Positions 16,379 to 26,000 of a DNA stretch of 64,000 nucleotides are shown here, piece after piece. Numbering within the stretch: the stretch's first letter is position 1; each line of letters begins with the position of its first letter. Origin of the DNA: Halobacillus sp. Nhm2S1 (GTDB lineage Bacteria; Bacillota; Bacilli; Bacillales; Halobacillaceae); NCBI RefSeq assembly GCF_019599545.1, contig NZ_JAIEZV010000001.1, positions 992,001-1,056,000 of the forward strand, given 5' to 3'. The notes beneath the pieces are model-generated. The model saw nothing but the letters and a program-made list of their open reading frames with translations. It was not told where the DNA came from and did not search any database. Both the position numbers and the translations under genes were made by a program.

Positions 16379-17398
16379 ATGAGCCTTGCACAACAACGAG
16401 AATGCAAGTCATCAGAAGATGTACTCGCTTCATACATGAATGAAGACAAGCTTTTCATCCATTATCAACCCATCGTCGATCTACATAAAGATAATGTCAT
16501 CGGTTTTGAAGCACTGACAAGATTTCCGCCAAACGCTTCATTCAAAAGCCCCGTCGAACTATTTCAGCTTGCTGCTCAGACAAATAGATTGTTTCAACTT
16601 GAAAAACATACACGGAAGCTGGCCATCGACTCAATCACCCCTTATTTACAGAAGGATCAGCAATTGTGGGTGAATTTAACGCCGAATGTCGTTCACGATG
16701 ATTCGTTCACTCCAGGATTCACTCATACTGTCTTACAAAACACAAAGGTGAATCCGGCCCAGATTGTCTTTGAAATTACAGAGCACTCCGCCATTTCTGA
16801 TTTCCAAAGTTTTCGGAAGCTATTGGAACATTATAGAGAGCAAGGGTTTAAAGTAGCAATCGATGACGTCGGTGCCGGGTATTCTTCCATGCAAATGATT
16901 TCTGAATTAAAACCAGACTACTTGAAAATCGATCGATCCCTGATTACTCATATCGATCAATTACGCGAAAAACAATACATGGTGGAGGCCTTACAACATA
17001 TCGGAAAGAAGTTAGGAGCAGGGATTATTGCTGAAGGAGTGGAAACCGAAGGGGAGTGTCATCATTTGATTCAAATGGGAGTCTCCCTTATGCAAGGGTA
17101 TTACTTTGGAAAGCCTGACTTTCCTCCTCCCCCACTGCCGCGGTTCATTTCTAAACAAGTAGAGCAGCAAAGAAACAACCAGTGGTTTCCCTTGAAAATT
17201 GATGAGCATACCACATTTTCTGAGCTGATGAGATGGATCTCTACATATGAGGGGAGCTATGATCACCGTTTCGCTATGAACGATACTCCTGTCGGAAAAG
17301 AAGCGCTTGCATTAACGGAGGTGGTTCGTTTTGCTGCTTCCCATAGTGAAAAAAAAGAAGAACTTATAGGGTCCCACCTTCGATCCTGGTTCACATGA
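16379..17398 (+). CDS. EAL-domain c-di-GMP phosphodiesterase-like protein
   Basis: 339 residues. The EAL domain spans about 20-255 with all catalytic features: EAL at 44-46, LWVNLTP, EITEHSA, AIDDVGAGYSS, YLKIDRSLI, IAEGVET and MQGYYFGKP, so hydrolysis of c-di-GMP to pGpG is expected. A C-terminal part of about 85 residues has no recognised domain. There is no membrane span or GGDEF domain. The ATG at 16379 follows AGGAG. It lies between cotO and fabI, outside any clear operon. Confidence 0.9.
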   Translation: MSLAQQRECKSSEDVLASYMNEDKLFIHYQPIVDLHKDNVIGFEALTRFPPNASFKSPVELFQLAAQTNRLFQLEKHTRKLAIDSITPYLQKDQQLWVNLTPNVVHDDSFTPGFTHTVLQNTKVNPAQIVFEITEHSAISDFQSFRKLLEHYREQGFKVAIDDVGAGYSSMQMISELKPDYLKIDRSLITHIDQLREKQYMVEALQHIGKKLGAGIIAEGVETEGECHHLIQMGVSLMQGYYFGKPDFPPPPLPRFISKQVEQQRNNQWFPLKIDEHTTFSELMRWISTYEGSYDHRFAMNDTPVGKEALALTEVVRFAASHSEKKEELIGSHLRSWFT

Positions 17399-17400
17399 GA

Positions 17401-17437
17401 AAACCCCGTTTCCACTTTATGTAGAAACGGGGTTTTG
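17401..17437. terminator. Convergent terminator (EAL gene/fabI)
   Basis: AAACCCCGTTTC, loop, GAAACGGGGTTTT, with A and T runs on both sides. Confidence 0.88.
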
Positions 17438-17445
17438 AGGTTGGG

Positions 17446-18225
17446 TTAATAAGCGACAATGCTAAATCCGGAATCCACGTGAATCACTTCTCCGGTCACA
17501 CCGCGGGATAGATCACTCATTAGGTAATACCCGGTGTCGCCGACCTCTTCTTGAGTAACGGGACGCCCAAGAGGCGCACGTTCCTCAATCACTTTAAGAA
17601 TCTGATTAAAGTCTCCTACACCTTTAGCGGAGAGTGTACGGATCGGTCCAGCAGAGATAGCATTCACCCGGATGTTATGTTTACCAAGATCGTTCGCTAA
17701 GTATTTAACGCTTGCATCAAGGCTCGCCTTCGCGACACCCATAACGTTATAATTCTTCACGACTTGTTCCCCTCCAAGATAGGTAAGGGTTACAATACTT
17801 CCGCCATCCGTCATCAACGGTTGAGCTGCACGAGCGACCGCTGTTAGTGAATAAGAGCTGATGTTGTGAGCAGTAAGGAAACCATCGCGGCTTGTGTTTA
17901 AGAACTCATCTTTCAACTCTTCACGATTCGCAAATGCGATACAGTGTGCAAGGCCATGAATCGTCCCTACATCTTTCCCTATTTGTTCGAATGTCTGAAT
18001 GATCGCTTCATCGTCCGTGACGTCACATTCATAAACAAGTGACTCCTCGCCACCTTCTAGAGTATCGGCAAGGTCTTGTACCGATTTCTTGAAACGCTCT
18101 GAGGCCACTGTAAAAATTAAACGCGCTCCAGCAGAGTGAAGCGAGCGTGCAATCCCCCAGGCAATGCTTCGTTTATTCGCCACTCCCATGACGACATAGG
18201 TGCGTCCTTCTAGTGAAAAATTCAT
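17446..18225 (-). CDS. fabI: Enoyl-[acyl-carrier-protein] reductase
   Basis: A 259-residue SDR-type enoyl-ACP reductase for the last step of fatty acid elongation. It begins MNFSLEGRTYVVMGVANKRS with the FabI cofactor loop, and carries the Tyr-x6-Lys catalytic pair in NYNVMGVAKASL and the substrate loop SAGPIRTLSAKGVG. The ATG at 18225 is preceded by AAGGAGGG; the GTG nine bases upstream is too close to that site. A FapR-like operator lies 48 bases above the start. Confidence 0.96.
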   Translation of the reverse strand: MNFSLEGRTYVVMGVANKRSIAWGIARSLHSAGARLIFTVASERFKKSVQDLADTLEGGEESLVYECDVTDDEAIIQTFEQIGKDVGTIHGLAHCIAFANREELKDEFLNTSRDGFLTAHNISSYSLTAVARAAQPLMTDGGSIVTLTYLGGEQVVKNYNVMGVAKASLDASVKYLANDLGKHNIRVNAISAGPIRTLSAKGVGDFNQILKVIEERAPLGRPVTQEEVGDTGYYLMSDLSRGVTGEVIHVDSGFSIVAY

Positions 18226-18272
18226 ATTGAACACCCTCCTTGAGGTAGTAGGATCTGAATTAGTATTTGTTA

Positions 18273-18289
18273 TTAGTACCTGCTCCTAT
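18273..18289. promoter_or_regulatory. Candidate FapR operator at fabI
   Basis: TTAGTACCTGCTCCTAT matches the FapR consensus TTAGTACCTGRTACTAA at about 13 of 17 positions, with the left half perfect. It lies 48-64 bases upstream of the fabI ATG. FapR represses fatty acid genes and is released by malonyl-CoA. Confidence 0.6.
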
Positions 18290-18484
18290 TTTAAACCATA
18301 AACTTTTGAAAAACAAACCTCTCTTTATCCATTCCCTATTTCCACTCACCTAAGCCCAGTCAGTATCCAAAAATAGGATACATAATAAATATGTAATTCA
18401 ATATAATGGCAGGATTGTGTAAGACTCAGTTTCGAGACTTTTATTGAGTGGATAGGAGGTACGGGGAATAGCTCGCTTTCCGCG

Positions 18485-18770
18485 GGGCCCCACACGAAGT
18501 GGGGTCGTTCGATGTTGGCACAGGACGTGCCGAACTTAATCGAACTTCCTCTATTCTCTTGAGCCTCCTCAGTCTGACGCCTTGCGGGGTCTCACCTAGC
18601 ACTCTTTTCCTCTTTGATATCCGGTTCCGGCGCCTAGCGGCTAGTGAGACTTCCCTCGCTTCGGTACGATAAGTCAACATCGAATCACTTCGTTCTTCGT
18701 GTTTCCTTTATCTCCGCCAGCTCAGTCCAGTCCATACGCCGCTGATCGAGGCGCCTGCACACTTAAGTTA
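18485..18770. repeat. Nested insert in copy 1 of the composite repeat
   Basis: In the copy at 34.7 kb, GCTCGCTTTCC is followed within a few bases by GGAGTCTCGCCATTCC. Here about 286 bp lie between the same two strings. The insert has its own short palindromes (CCCCAC-ACGAA-GTGGGG, GGCAC-AGGAC-GTGCC, CGCCTAGCGGCTAG) and reads like the dispersed GC-rich repeats of other Bacillaceae. Confidence 0.65.
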
Positions 18771-18991
18771 GGAGTCTCGCCATTCCCCTCCGCCCCTTTG
18801 CTATGTCAGAGTCTCGAAACCACTTCCAGAATAAACAGCTATTCCGTTTAATTGGAGTATAAGATTAAAACTTCCATGCCTAGGTACTTAAACTTTCAAA
18901 GCTTGATACAGATCGTTTTATGCTTTAAACAATCGGGATAGCGGAAGACTATCCTCCTTGGAAAGGGATTCGTTTCTAATATACATCGAAT

Positions 18992-19112
18992 GGGGTGGCT
19001 GGGAAGCTGGGAGACTCCCGTGGGAGAAGGAGATAGGCGAGATCCCGCAGGACGCAGTCCGAGGAAGCTCGGCGCTCCCCCACAGGAAAGCGAGTAGCTT
19101 CCCAGCCACCCC
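18992..19112. repeat. Palindromic sub-element B, copy 1
   Basis: GGGGTGGCTGGGAAGCT (18992-19008) is perfectly inverted at 19096-19112. The 87 bases between contain GAGACTCCCGTGGGAG, GGCGAGATCCCGCAGG and CCCCCACAGGAAAGCGAG, which can fold into further hairpins. Confidence 0.75.
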
Positions 19113-19195
19113 TAATGCTGAACCTGGGTAACGAACCCCGAAAACATCTCGAAACTGAGTCTTCAAGAATAGGGAGTTATAGTGGAATGATAATG

Positions 19196-19233
19196 AAAAA
19201 AACCGCTCCTTCTCGTGATGAGAAGGAGCGGTT
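19196..19233 (-). terminator. Terminator of yjbQ
   Basis: AACCGCTCCTTCTC, loop, GAGAAGGAGCGGTT followed by TTTTTT on the minus strand. Confidence 0.9.
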
Positions 19234-19238
19234 GAGGG

Positions 19239-21101
19239 TTAACACCATTCACAATATTCCAGTTCCAATTTCAGTTCTTCCACATACTCGTGAGAGCCTG
19301 TAACGATCAGGCGGTCACCCATTTTCAATTCTGTATCTCCGTGAGGCACGATGGAATCTTTGCCGCGGAAGATTCTGACCATAATGACATCTCCGGTGAA
19401 TGGAAATTCACGAAGGTGGATGCCATTATAGACCGAATTGTTCATGTTGATTTGATAAAGAGCACTATCTTGTTTTGTTAAGATATCTACAACATTCGGT
19501 GCTTCGATCATCGCTTTAAGGAGCGCTTTAGAAGACAAGAACACAGAAAATACATTGATATTGAGATCTTTCATTTCCTGAGATAGGTCTGGGGACTCTA
19601 CTCGGACGATGATCCGTTCTACCCCTTGCTCTTTCGCATAGCGGGCAATCTCAGCATTTCGTTCTTCATCACCCGTAGAAGCAACAATCAAGTCTACCTC
19701 GAAGACTCCGAGTTCCTTCATCTTTTCTACATCATAGCCATCTAACTCTTTGATGTCGAAACAATTACGACTGATCCGTTCATCAATTTTGTCCATTTTT
19801 GTATGGTACAGATGGGTTTCGTAGGCATGAATGTCCAGCTCTCTTACAACCGGTAAGGTCATGCGGTTAGAGCCGATAAAGGATACGACCGTCTTATGAC
19901 CTTCGTCTTCAAATCGTCCATAAATCTTCTTGAAGACGATCGGAGCCACTAGACATGTCAGGACAGCCACAAGAATCAGGGCGCCTTCCATTTGATCATC
20001 GATCATTCCTTCCCGCTTCCCGATGGCAGCCGCCGCAATCACCAGAGAAAGTGTGGAAGTCAGGATGAAACCTGAGCCAAAAACAGTTTTCTTATCATAC
20101 CACTTACTTAAAATTAAAGCTGGAACAATCTTCGAGACAAGCAAAGCAATAAACAGCAATGGAATCAATATAAGCACACGGGAGTCAGTAAATAGACTCC
20201 AAATATCAATTTCCACACCCACCATTACGAAGAAAATTGGAATTAAGAATCCATAACCGAAACTGTCCAGGCGCTTAACCATCTCAGGGTTGGGAGACAG
20301 CAGGGAAACGAGTGTACCCGCTAAAAATGCGCCAAGAATATTCTCTGCTCCAACCGTTTCAGATAACGCGACTAGAAGAAGGATAAGCGTGAACACAGCA
20401 CGGGTATCGATCTGAATGGTCCCTTTGGCCATCGTTTCTACAAATGACTGATGACGGAACTTTTTGCCGATATAATAGAAAAGGACACCAGCTACAAAAA
20501 GCAGGAGCAATAACCATGTGTTGCCACCACTCTCCCCGTAAATAGATACGAAAACAGCAAGCAAGATCATAGTCACGAGATCGGCAATAACTGCAATAAG
20601 AAGGATGGTCTGCCCAATTGTCGTCTTCATCATCTGGGCATCCTTCAATGTCGGCACCACCACACCTAATGAAATGGTGGAAATGATCAGCGTCATTAAG
20701 AAGGCATTGTCAATAAAACCTGCTAACACGAATAAGTAAGAAAGGGCCAGAGATATGACGAAAATACCAATGAAGACAGTGGTCGCCACCCATACCGGAT
20801 TCGGAGCACCTGTTCCCTGGTTTTCCGGCTTAGCTTTCTTCTTTCTACTTGCAAATATAGAGAAATCAATTTCTAATCCACTGAGAAACATCAAGAAAAT
20901 GAACCCTAGTGTAGACAGGATCTCCAACCAGCTTCCTTGCTCTACAATATCAAATCCACTTTGACCGATGATTAATCCTACGATGATTTCTGCTACTACA
21001 ACCGGAATGATATTCAATTTAAAGCGGTGTAGTAAGATGGGAGTTATGAATGCTGCGATAATTACAATAACTAGAGAAGTTACTGATGCACCATGTTCCA
21101 T
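19239..21101 (-). CDS. yjbQ: CPA2-type monovalent cation/proton antiporter YjbQ with RCK-like domains
   Basis: A 620-residue protein. About 12 membrane helices (6-385) of the Na+/H+ exchanger fold include FLMFLSGLEIDF and the NILGAFLAGTLVSLL helix. A cytoplasmic RCK-N-like region (about 400-520) and RCK-C domain (about 530-615, ending HEYVEELKLELEYCEWC) follow. The usual nucleotide-binding GxGxxG is replaced by FIGSNRM, so NAD binding may be lost. It probably exports Na+ or K+ for salt and pH homeostasis. In B. subtilis yjbQ also lies next to prpE; here mgtE intervenes, with only 15 bases between the two transporter genes, so they are likely co-transcribed. Confidence 0.88.
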   Translation of the reverse strand: MEHGASVTSLVIVIIAAFITPILLHRFKLNIIPVVVAEIIVGLIIGQSGFDIVEQGSWLEILSTLGFIFLMFLSGLEIDFSIFASRKKKAKPENQGTGAPNPVWVATTVFIGIFVISLALSYLFVLAGFIDNAFLMTLIISTISLGVVVPTLKDAQMMKTTIGQTILLIAVIADLVTMILLAVFVSIYGESGGNTWLLLLLFVAGVLFYYIGKKFRHQSFVETMAKGTIQIDTRAVFTLILLLVALSETVGAENILGAFLAGTLVSLLSPNPEMVKRLDSFGYGFLIPIFFVMVGVEIDIWSLFTDSRVLILIPLLFIALLVSKIVPALILSKWYDKKTVFGSGFILTSTLSLVIAAAAIGKREGMIDDQMEGALILVAVLTCLVAPIVFKKIYGRFEDEGHKTVVSFIGSNRMTLPVVRELDIHAYETHLYHTKMDKIDERISRNCFDIKELDGYDVEKMKELGVFEVDLIVASTGDEERNAEIARYAKEQGVERIIVRVESPDLSQEMKDLNINVFSVFLSSKALLKAMIEAPNVVDILTKQDSALYQINMNNSVYNGIHLREFPFTGDVIMVRIFRGKDSIVPHGDTELKMGDRLIVTGSHEYVEELKLELEYCEWC

Positions 21102-21116
21102 ACTCGCCCTCCTTCC

Positions 21117-22481
21117 TTAAATCAATAAATTCATGAAAGCTGTCGCAAGTCCAAAATAAATCAGAATGGAAATCAGGTCATTCACCGTTGTAATGAATGG
21201 TCCTGAAGCAACAGCAGGGTCGATCTTTAAACGATGCATAAGAAGGGGAACGAGAGAACCAGCCAATGTTGCTACAACCAAGGTCATAAAGATGGACAAT
21301 CCGACTAGAACGCCTAAAAAGAAGTTTTCATGCCATATATATACAATGAGTGTGATTAGTACACCACAGGAAAGCCCAGTAATAATACCAGTGCCCGCTT
21401 CTCTCATCATCATTTTCCATTTCCCTTGCTTTTCAATTTCCCCGGTCGCGATACCGCGGACAGCAACGGCTAGTGCCTGCGTTCCTGTATTTCCCGCCAT
21501 TCCGGCAATCAGCGGAATAAAAATAGCGAGTATTGCTACTTGATCCAAGGTGTCCTCAAAACGCCCTATAAGACTTGCTGTCAAACTGCCCAAAAAGAGG
21601 AGAATGACAAGCCAGGGCAAACGCTTTTTGGCTGATGCAAAAGCATTATCGTCAGGACTGTCGACGTCAGAAACGGCTGCAAGTTTAGAATAATCATCAC
21701 TAGCTTCTTCTTCCATGACGTCCATAATGTCATCGACGGTGATGATTCCAAGAAGATGGTCCTGGAAATCAACGACCGGTAAGGCAAGAAAGTCGTAGTC
21801 GCGCACCATGCGTGCCACTTCTTCCTGGTCTTCACCGACTGAGACCGATACCACTCGTTCATTCATGACGTCGGATATCAGCCATTCTTCTTCAGATATA
21901 ATCAAATCCCTCAACGAAATAACACCGACGAGCCGCTTATCTTCATTAATGACATAGGTGTAATAAATCGTCTCGGCGTCGGGGGCTTCTGTTCTCAGAT
22001 GAACCATCGCTTCCTTGATCGTCATACCGGCCTTCACGACAACGAACTCTGTTGTCATGATAGAACCAGCGGTTTTCTCTTCATAATGAAGCAGGTCTTT
22101 GATTTCGTCAGCTGCATCATCATCCATGATCGTCAAGAAACTCGCCACTTTATCTTTATCTAATTCGTTCAAAATATCAACGGCATCATCCGTGGACATT
22201 TCAGCGAAGACTTGCGCAGCAAAAGCCGGAGCCATTTCAGTAAAGAAAGGTTCAATTTCATCATAATCGATGTGTTCCATGACATCTGCGACCTCTTCTG
22301 GAGAGAGGTAGGTGTAAATCTGCATCCGTATCTCTTCATCTAAATCCTCAAAGATCCGGGCCTGGTCATATGGATGCAATTCAAGGAATTCCGCACGAAA
22401 CTGGTCAATATGATCATTGAACAAGGCATCTTTAATATTCGTCCAAACTTCTTGGCGCTCCTGGTCATCTAAGTGTTCCAT
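21117..22481 (-). CDS. mgtE: Magnesium transporter MgtE
   Basis: 454 residues with the full MgtE order: an acidic helical N domain (about 1-130, repeated HIDYDEIEP/ELDKDKVASF patterns), tandem CBS domains (about 135-255) acting as Mg2+ sensors, and a five-helix membrane channel (about 283-454) with the signature PLIAGMAGNTGTQALAVAVRG. The ATG at 22481 follows GGGGAGG. No M-box riboswitch was recognised in the 260 bases upstream. It is the first gene of the unit ending with yjbQ. Confidence 0.95.
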   Translation of the reverse strand: MEHLDDQERQEVWTNIKDALFNDHIDQFRAEFLELHPYDQARIFEDLDEEIRMQIYTYLSPEEVADVMEHIDYDEIEPFFTEMAPAFAAQVFAEMSTDDAVDILNELDKDKVASFLTIMDDDAADEIKDLLHYEEKTAGSIMTTEFVVVKAGMTIKEAMVHLRTEAPDAETIYYTYVINEDKRLVGVISLRDLIISEEEWLISDVMNERVVSVSVGEDQEEVARMVRDYDFLALPVVDFQDHLLGIITVDDIMDVMEEEASDDYSKLAAVSDVDSPDDNAFASAKKRLPWLVILLFLGSLTASLIGRFEDTLDQVAILAIFIPLIAGMAGNTGTQALAVAVRGIATGEIEKQGKWKMMMREAGTGIITGLSCGVLITLIVYIWHENFFLGVLVGLSIFMTLVVATLAGSLVPLLMHRLKIDPAVASGPFITTVNDLISILIYFGLATAFMNLLI

Positions 22482-22745
22482 AAGCAACCCTCCCCAGTGT
22501 CTATTTCGTTTTTGACCGTTTAATCTTAATGGCGATACACGTGTTTGTCAACGAAAGTCACTCAATTTTCAAAAGCCAAATTCATCACATAAATGTAGTT
22601 TAACAGAAGAAATCGATGTTAGGGAATAAACTCCCCGTATGTTTAGTATTTCGAAGCCTTGGGAAAAATATCTTCCATATATAGGACAGCTCCAAATCCC
22701 TTAAAAGAACAAGACAATACTTGAATGAAAAAAAGGAGAATGACC

Positions 22746-23477
22746 ATGAACTACGACATCATCGGGGACGTTCACGGCTGCTTTGACGAATTGAAGCAAT
22801 TATTCGAAGAACTGGGCTATGATTGGAGCGACGGCCTGCCGCAACACCCAGACGGAAGAACTCCCGTTTTTGTAGGGGATATTACGGACCGTGGACCGTC
22901 ATCCATTGAATGCATAACCTTCGTATATCGTTTAGTGACAGAGAAGGGAGCTCATTATGTCCCGGGAAATCATTGCAACAAACTGTATCGCTTTTTTCTA
23001 GGAAATCCCGTCCAAGAAAAGCATGGTTTGGAAACGACCGCTGCGGAATACCGTTCCCTGTCTAAAGAAGAACAGAAGGACGTAAAACAACAATTCAAAC
23101 ATTTGTATGAGCTATCCCCTCTGCACTTGATTTTGAAAGATGTAGATGCTGTTGTTGCTCATGCAGGCATCCGTGAAGAAGATATCGGTCACAAAAGTAA
23201 AAGTATTGAAACGTTCGTTCTCTACGGTGACATTACTGGTGAAAAGCTTCCGGATGGTCGCCCTGTCAGACGAGACTGGGCTCAACATTACACAGGAAAT
23301 CGATGGATCGTTTATGGACATACCCCAGTTCGGGAACCACGTTTTGTTAACAAAACCGTCAACATTGATACAGGGTGTGTTTTCGGAGGCAGGCTGACCG
23401 CTTTCCGCCTGCCTGAAGAAGAAATCGTCAGTGTACCATCGAGTATGCCTTTTGTAGAAGAAAAGTTCAGATATTAA
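22746..23477 (+). CDS. prpE: Bis(5'-nucleosyl)-tetraphosphatase PrpE
   Basis: A 243-residue calcineurin-like phosphoesterase. The metal motifs are GDVHG (7-11), [15 protein letters not shown] and later AHAGI and YGHTP. PrpE hydrolyses Ap4A and in B. subtilis also acts as a protein phosphatase that affects spore germination. The ATG at 22746 is preceded by AAGGAG; two earlier in-frame ATGs are too near or before this site. It is divergent from mgtE. Confidence 0.93.
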   Translation: MNYDIIGDVHGCFDELKQLFEELGYDWSDGLPQHPDGRTPVFVGDITDRGPSSIECITFVYRLVTEKGAHYVPGNHCNKLYRFFLGNPVQEKHGLETTAAEYRSLSKEEQKDVKQQFKHLYELSPLHLILKDVDAVVAHAGIREEDIGHKSKSIETFVLYGDITGEKLPDGRPVRRDWAQHYTGNRWIVYGHTPVREPRFVNKTVNIDTGCVFGGRLTAFRLPEEEIVSVPSSMPFVEEKFRY

Positions 23478-23511
23478 AAAGCAGGAGCACTCCAGTGCTC
23501 CTGCTTTTTTG
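23476..23511. terminator. Convergent terminator (prpE/yjbO)
   Basis: AAAAAGCAGGAGCAC, loop, GTGCTCCTGCTTTTTT; a strong stem with T runs in both directions. Confidence 0.9.
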
Positions 23512-23534
23512 TAGTTCAATCGAACACATGCTGC

Positions 23535-24422
23535 TTAAAGAAAATCTTCCCAAAGTTTTGGTGGTTCTGATGTAAAGGTCATTTTTTTCTTCGTCCAAGG
23601 ATGGATGAAATGAAGCTGTTCACAATGCAAGGCTTGACCATCCATCCCTGCCACTGTGTTTCCTCCATATAACTTGTCTCCAGCTAATGGATACCCTTTA
23701 TGTGCCATATGGACACGAATTTGGTGCGTCCGACCGGTAAGAAGTTTAAACCGAACCTGGGAGTAACCTTCCCCCTGTTTAATCAGATGGAACTGAGTCT
23801 TTGAAGGCTTCCCCTCTGGTGATACCATTCTTCGGATGATGGAGTCTTCTGCACGGCCAATTGGCTCATCAATGAGACCTTCCTTTTCTTGAAATCCCCC
23901 TTCAACAATCGCTATGTATTGTCGTGAAATCAAGTCCAATCTCTTAGTGAGAAGGCTGTGGCTGTAGGCGTGTTTAGCAATTAACATCAATCCAGAAGTA
24001 TCTCTGTCAAGCCTTGTGACAATATGGGCCGTACAAGGATACCCTCTTTTTTCATATTCAAAAAGCAAGTAACTTGCGATCGAAGGCTCTTTTTGGTCAA
24101 AAGGTGGAACTACTGGGATGCCTGACGGCTTGTCGAGGACCATGATGTCATCATCCTCAAATACGACCGGTAAAGCCCCCTGCTGAGGAAAGATCGAACC
24201 TTTTTCTTCTTTAGGAAAAACGATGACCAATGAGTCTCCTGTCTCTAGCGGACGCCACATTTCCTCCTGAAACCCATTCACAAATATCGCACCGTCCATA
24301 CGAACCTTCTTGATCAATTGCCGGGAAAACTCACCCGCTTGTAACAAAAACTCACGAATGGAATAGCCTGCGTAAGCTTCTGTTACCTGCCATCTCTTTG
24401 TCACATCAGTCTGAGTAGTCAT
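23535..24422 (-). CDS. yjbO: RluA-family pseudouridine synthase YjbO
   Basis: A 295-residue RNA pseudouridine synthase. The catalytic motif is [16 protein letters not shown], with Asp in RLDRDTSG; further signatures are [10 protein letters not shown] and [23 protein letters not shown]. The N-terminal 90 residues look like a diverged S4-type RNA-binding region. Its target uridine is not known. The start overlaps nadK by 17 bases, indicating translational coupling in a yjbM-nadK-yjbO operon. Confidence 0.92.
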   Translation of the reverse strand: MTTQTDVTKRWQVTEAYAGYSIREFLLQAGEFSRQLIKKVRMDGAIFVNGFQEEMWRPLETGDSLVIVFPKEEKGSIFPQQGALPVVFEDDDIMVLDKPSGIPVVPPFDQKEPSIASYLLFEYEKRGYPCTAHIVTRLDRDTSGLMLIAKHAYSHSLLTKRLDLISRQYIAIVEGGFQEKEGLIDEPIGRAEDSIIRRMVSPEGKPSKTQFHLIKQGEGYSQVRFKLLTGRTHQIRVHMAHKGYPLAGDKLYGGNTVAGMDGQALHCEQLHFIHPWTKKKMTFTSEPPKLWEDFL

Positions 24423-25212
24423 CAGCTACAAATGAGTCGTGGACACGCTTCCAGAATGGGAATGGACGGAACCGGGCAAATCGCACTTTTTCTTCGGCCA
24501 CTCGGCATTGAATGGATTTAACATCTTTATACGTCCGCGTGATGTGATCGATTGTAAAAAGAAAACTACGGTCATGCTTTGGTTTGAACATGCACGTATG
24601 ATGACTAGGTAAAATCAATGGAGACCCAATCGTACGAAACACCCGGTTATTAATCGAAGCCATTTCAGCAATTTGGAAGGCTTCCAGGGAAGGGTGCAAA
24701 ATGGCTCCACCTAATGCTTTATTATAGGCGGTACTTCCGGAAGGTGTAGATACGCAAAGGCCATCCCCACGGAACGTCTCAAAGTGATCGCCTTTAATTT
24801 CAATGTCCATCACCACCGAGCCTTCTGAAGTCTTAATCGTACACTCATTCAACGCAAGATAACGGTCTTCTTCTCCACCGCTTTTCGGTCGGATGGTCAC
24901 TTCAAGGAGCGGGTACTCGACCACCTGGAAAGGGGTCTTTGCAATCTCAATGATCAGTTTTTCTAATTCTTCCGGCATCCAATCCGCATAAAAACCAAGG
25001 TGACCGGTATGTATCCCTATAAAAGCTGTCTTATCCAAACGATGAACATACGTATGGAAAGCTTCAAGTAATGTACCATCTCCACCAACAGAAATAGCAA
25101 GATCAGGTTCATCTTCATCGTACTCCAGCTTAAACTCCGTCAAGTAGTTCTTAATTTTAGAACGGATTTCGTTCGATTTTTGATCACCTTTAGAAAGGAT
25201 CGAGAACTTCAT
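24406..25212 (-). CDS. nadK: NAD kinase
   Basis: A 268-residue ATP-NAD kinase that makes NADP. GGDGT is at residues 43-47, NECTIK and the [15 protein letters not shown] loop follow, matching the Bacillus PpnKA/YjbN form. The ATG at 25212 was preferred to GTG at 25224, which almost touches AAGGAG. It is 16 bases after yjbM and overlaps yjbO. Confidence 0.95.
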   Translation of the reverse strand: MKFSILSKGDQKSNEIRSKIKNYLTEFKLEYDEDEPDLAISVGGDGTLLEAFHTYVHRLDKTAFIGIHTGHLGFYADWMPEELEKLIIEIAKTPFQVVEYPLLEVTIRPKSGGEEDRYLALNECTIKTSEGSVVMDIEIKGDHFETFRGDGLCVSTPSGSTAYNKALGGAILHPSLEAFQIAEMASINNRVFRTIGSPLILPSHHTCMFKPKHDRSFLFTIDHITRTYKDVKSIQCRVAEEKVRFARFRPFPFWKRVHDSFVADDYSD

Positions 25213-25228
25213 CGGTCCACCCACTCCT

Positions 25229-25867
25229 TTAAGTTTTTCTAGGGTTCTTTTTTTGTTCTTCTTTTCTTAAGAAAGCTCGCTGAGCTTCTTGTATCTCACT
25301 TTTTATTTTTGACATCTCTTCATCGAGCTGAAAGGCAGCCTCACCTGCACGTTTAAGCCGTGATTTGATTTCTGATGGTATTTTCCCCGAATATTTATAA
25401 TTTAATGAGTGCTCATTGGTTGCCCAGAAGTTCATCGCAAGGGTACGGATCTGTATTTCTGCCAATACTTTTTTCTCTCCATGAATGGTTTCCACCGGAT
25501 AACGAATAATGACATGGAAAGATCTATACCCACTATCCTTTTTCCTTGAAACGTAATCTTTCTCTTCTACGATTTCAAAATCATGGCGGTTCCTAAGCAT
25601 CGTGACAACCGCATAAATGTCATCAACGAATTGGCAGACCACTCTCACTCCAGCTATATCCTGCAGTTCTTCTTCGATGTTTTCAGGATTAATGGCTTTT
25701 CGTCTCGCCTTTTCTATAATACTTGATTTCGGCTTGACGCGTCCGGTTACAAATTCAATAGGGGATTGTTCCTCCTCATATTCAAACTGCCGACGCATGC
25801 CCTTTAATTTAATTTTTAACTCTTCCACCACTTGAGCATAAGGTGCTATAAATATATCCCAATTCAT
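25229..25867 (-). CDS. yjbM: Small alarmone synthetase YjbM (RelQ/SasB)
   Basis: A 212-residue single-domain (p)ppGpp synthetase without hydrolase or regulatory domains. The synthetase motifs are [66 protein letters not shown] and LNYKY. It pyrophosphorylates GDP/GTP and connects stress to growth control. The ATG at 25867 follows AAAGGTGG. It heads the operon with nadK and yjbO. Confidence 0.94.
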   Translation of the reverse strand: MNWDIFIAPYAQVVEELKIKLKGMRRQFEYEEEQSPIEFVTGRVKPKSSIIEKARRKAINPENIEEELQDIAGVRVVCQFVDDIYAVVTMLRNRHDFEIVEEKDYVSRKKDSGYRSFHVIIRYPVETIHGEKKVLAEIQIRTLAMNFWATNEHSLNYKYSGKIPSEIKSRLKRAGEAAFQLDEEMSKIKSEIQEAQRAFLRKEEQKKNPRKT

Positions 25868-26000
25868 CAAGCAACCACCTTTATGTATCCAATCTTCATA
25901 GTAAATATGTGCGTTTTGTTCACCATTCATTGTATCATAAAGTTAGCCTGCAGAATAAGCAGAGCGCCTGACATTATACTACGATCAGGAGGTCTTAACC

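Larger units (their letters stand above)
18421..19163. repeat. Composite non-coding repeat element, copy 1 (about 743 bp)
   Basis: AAGACTCAGTTTCGAGA (18421-18437) is repeated perfectly inverted at 19147-19163, bracketing the whole unit. Inside are a GC-rich palindromic block (about 18450-18820, split by an insert), a linker, and a second palindrome at 18992-19112. A shorter relative lies at 34660-35106. Reading frames here are interrupted, lack binding sites and look spurious. It accounts for most of the gene-free kilobase between fabI and yjbQ; the 130 bases next to fabI are its promoter region. Confidence 0.8.

Noticed and set aside
18441-19303. Several open frames of 60-80 codons inside and at the edge of the composite repeat
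   Set aside because: They lie in palindromic repeat DNA, lack ribosome binding sites, occur on both strands and are not preserved between the two repeat copies.
22482-22745. Possible M-box magnesium riboswitch before mgtE
   Set aside because: No conserved M-box strings or terminator/antiterminator pair could be found in the gap.
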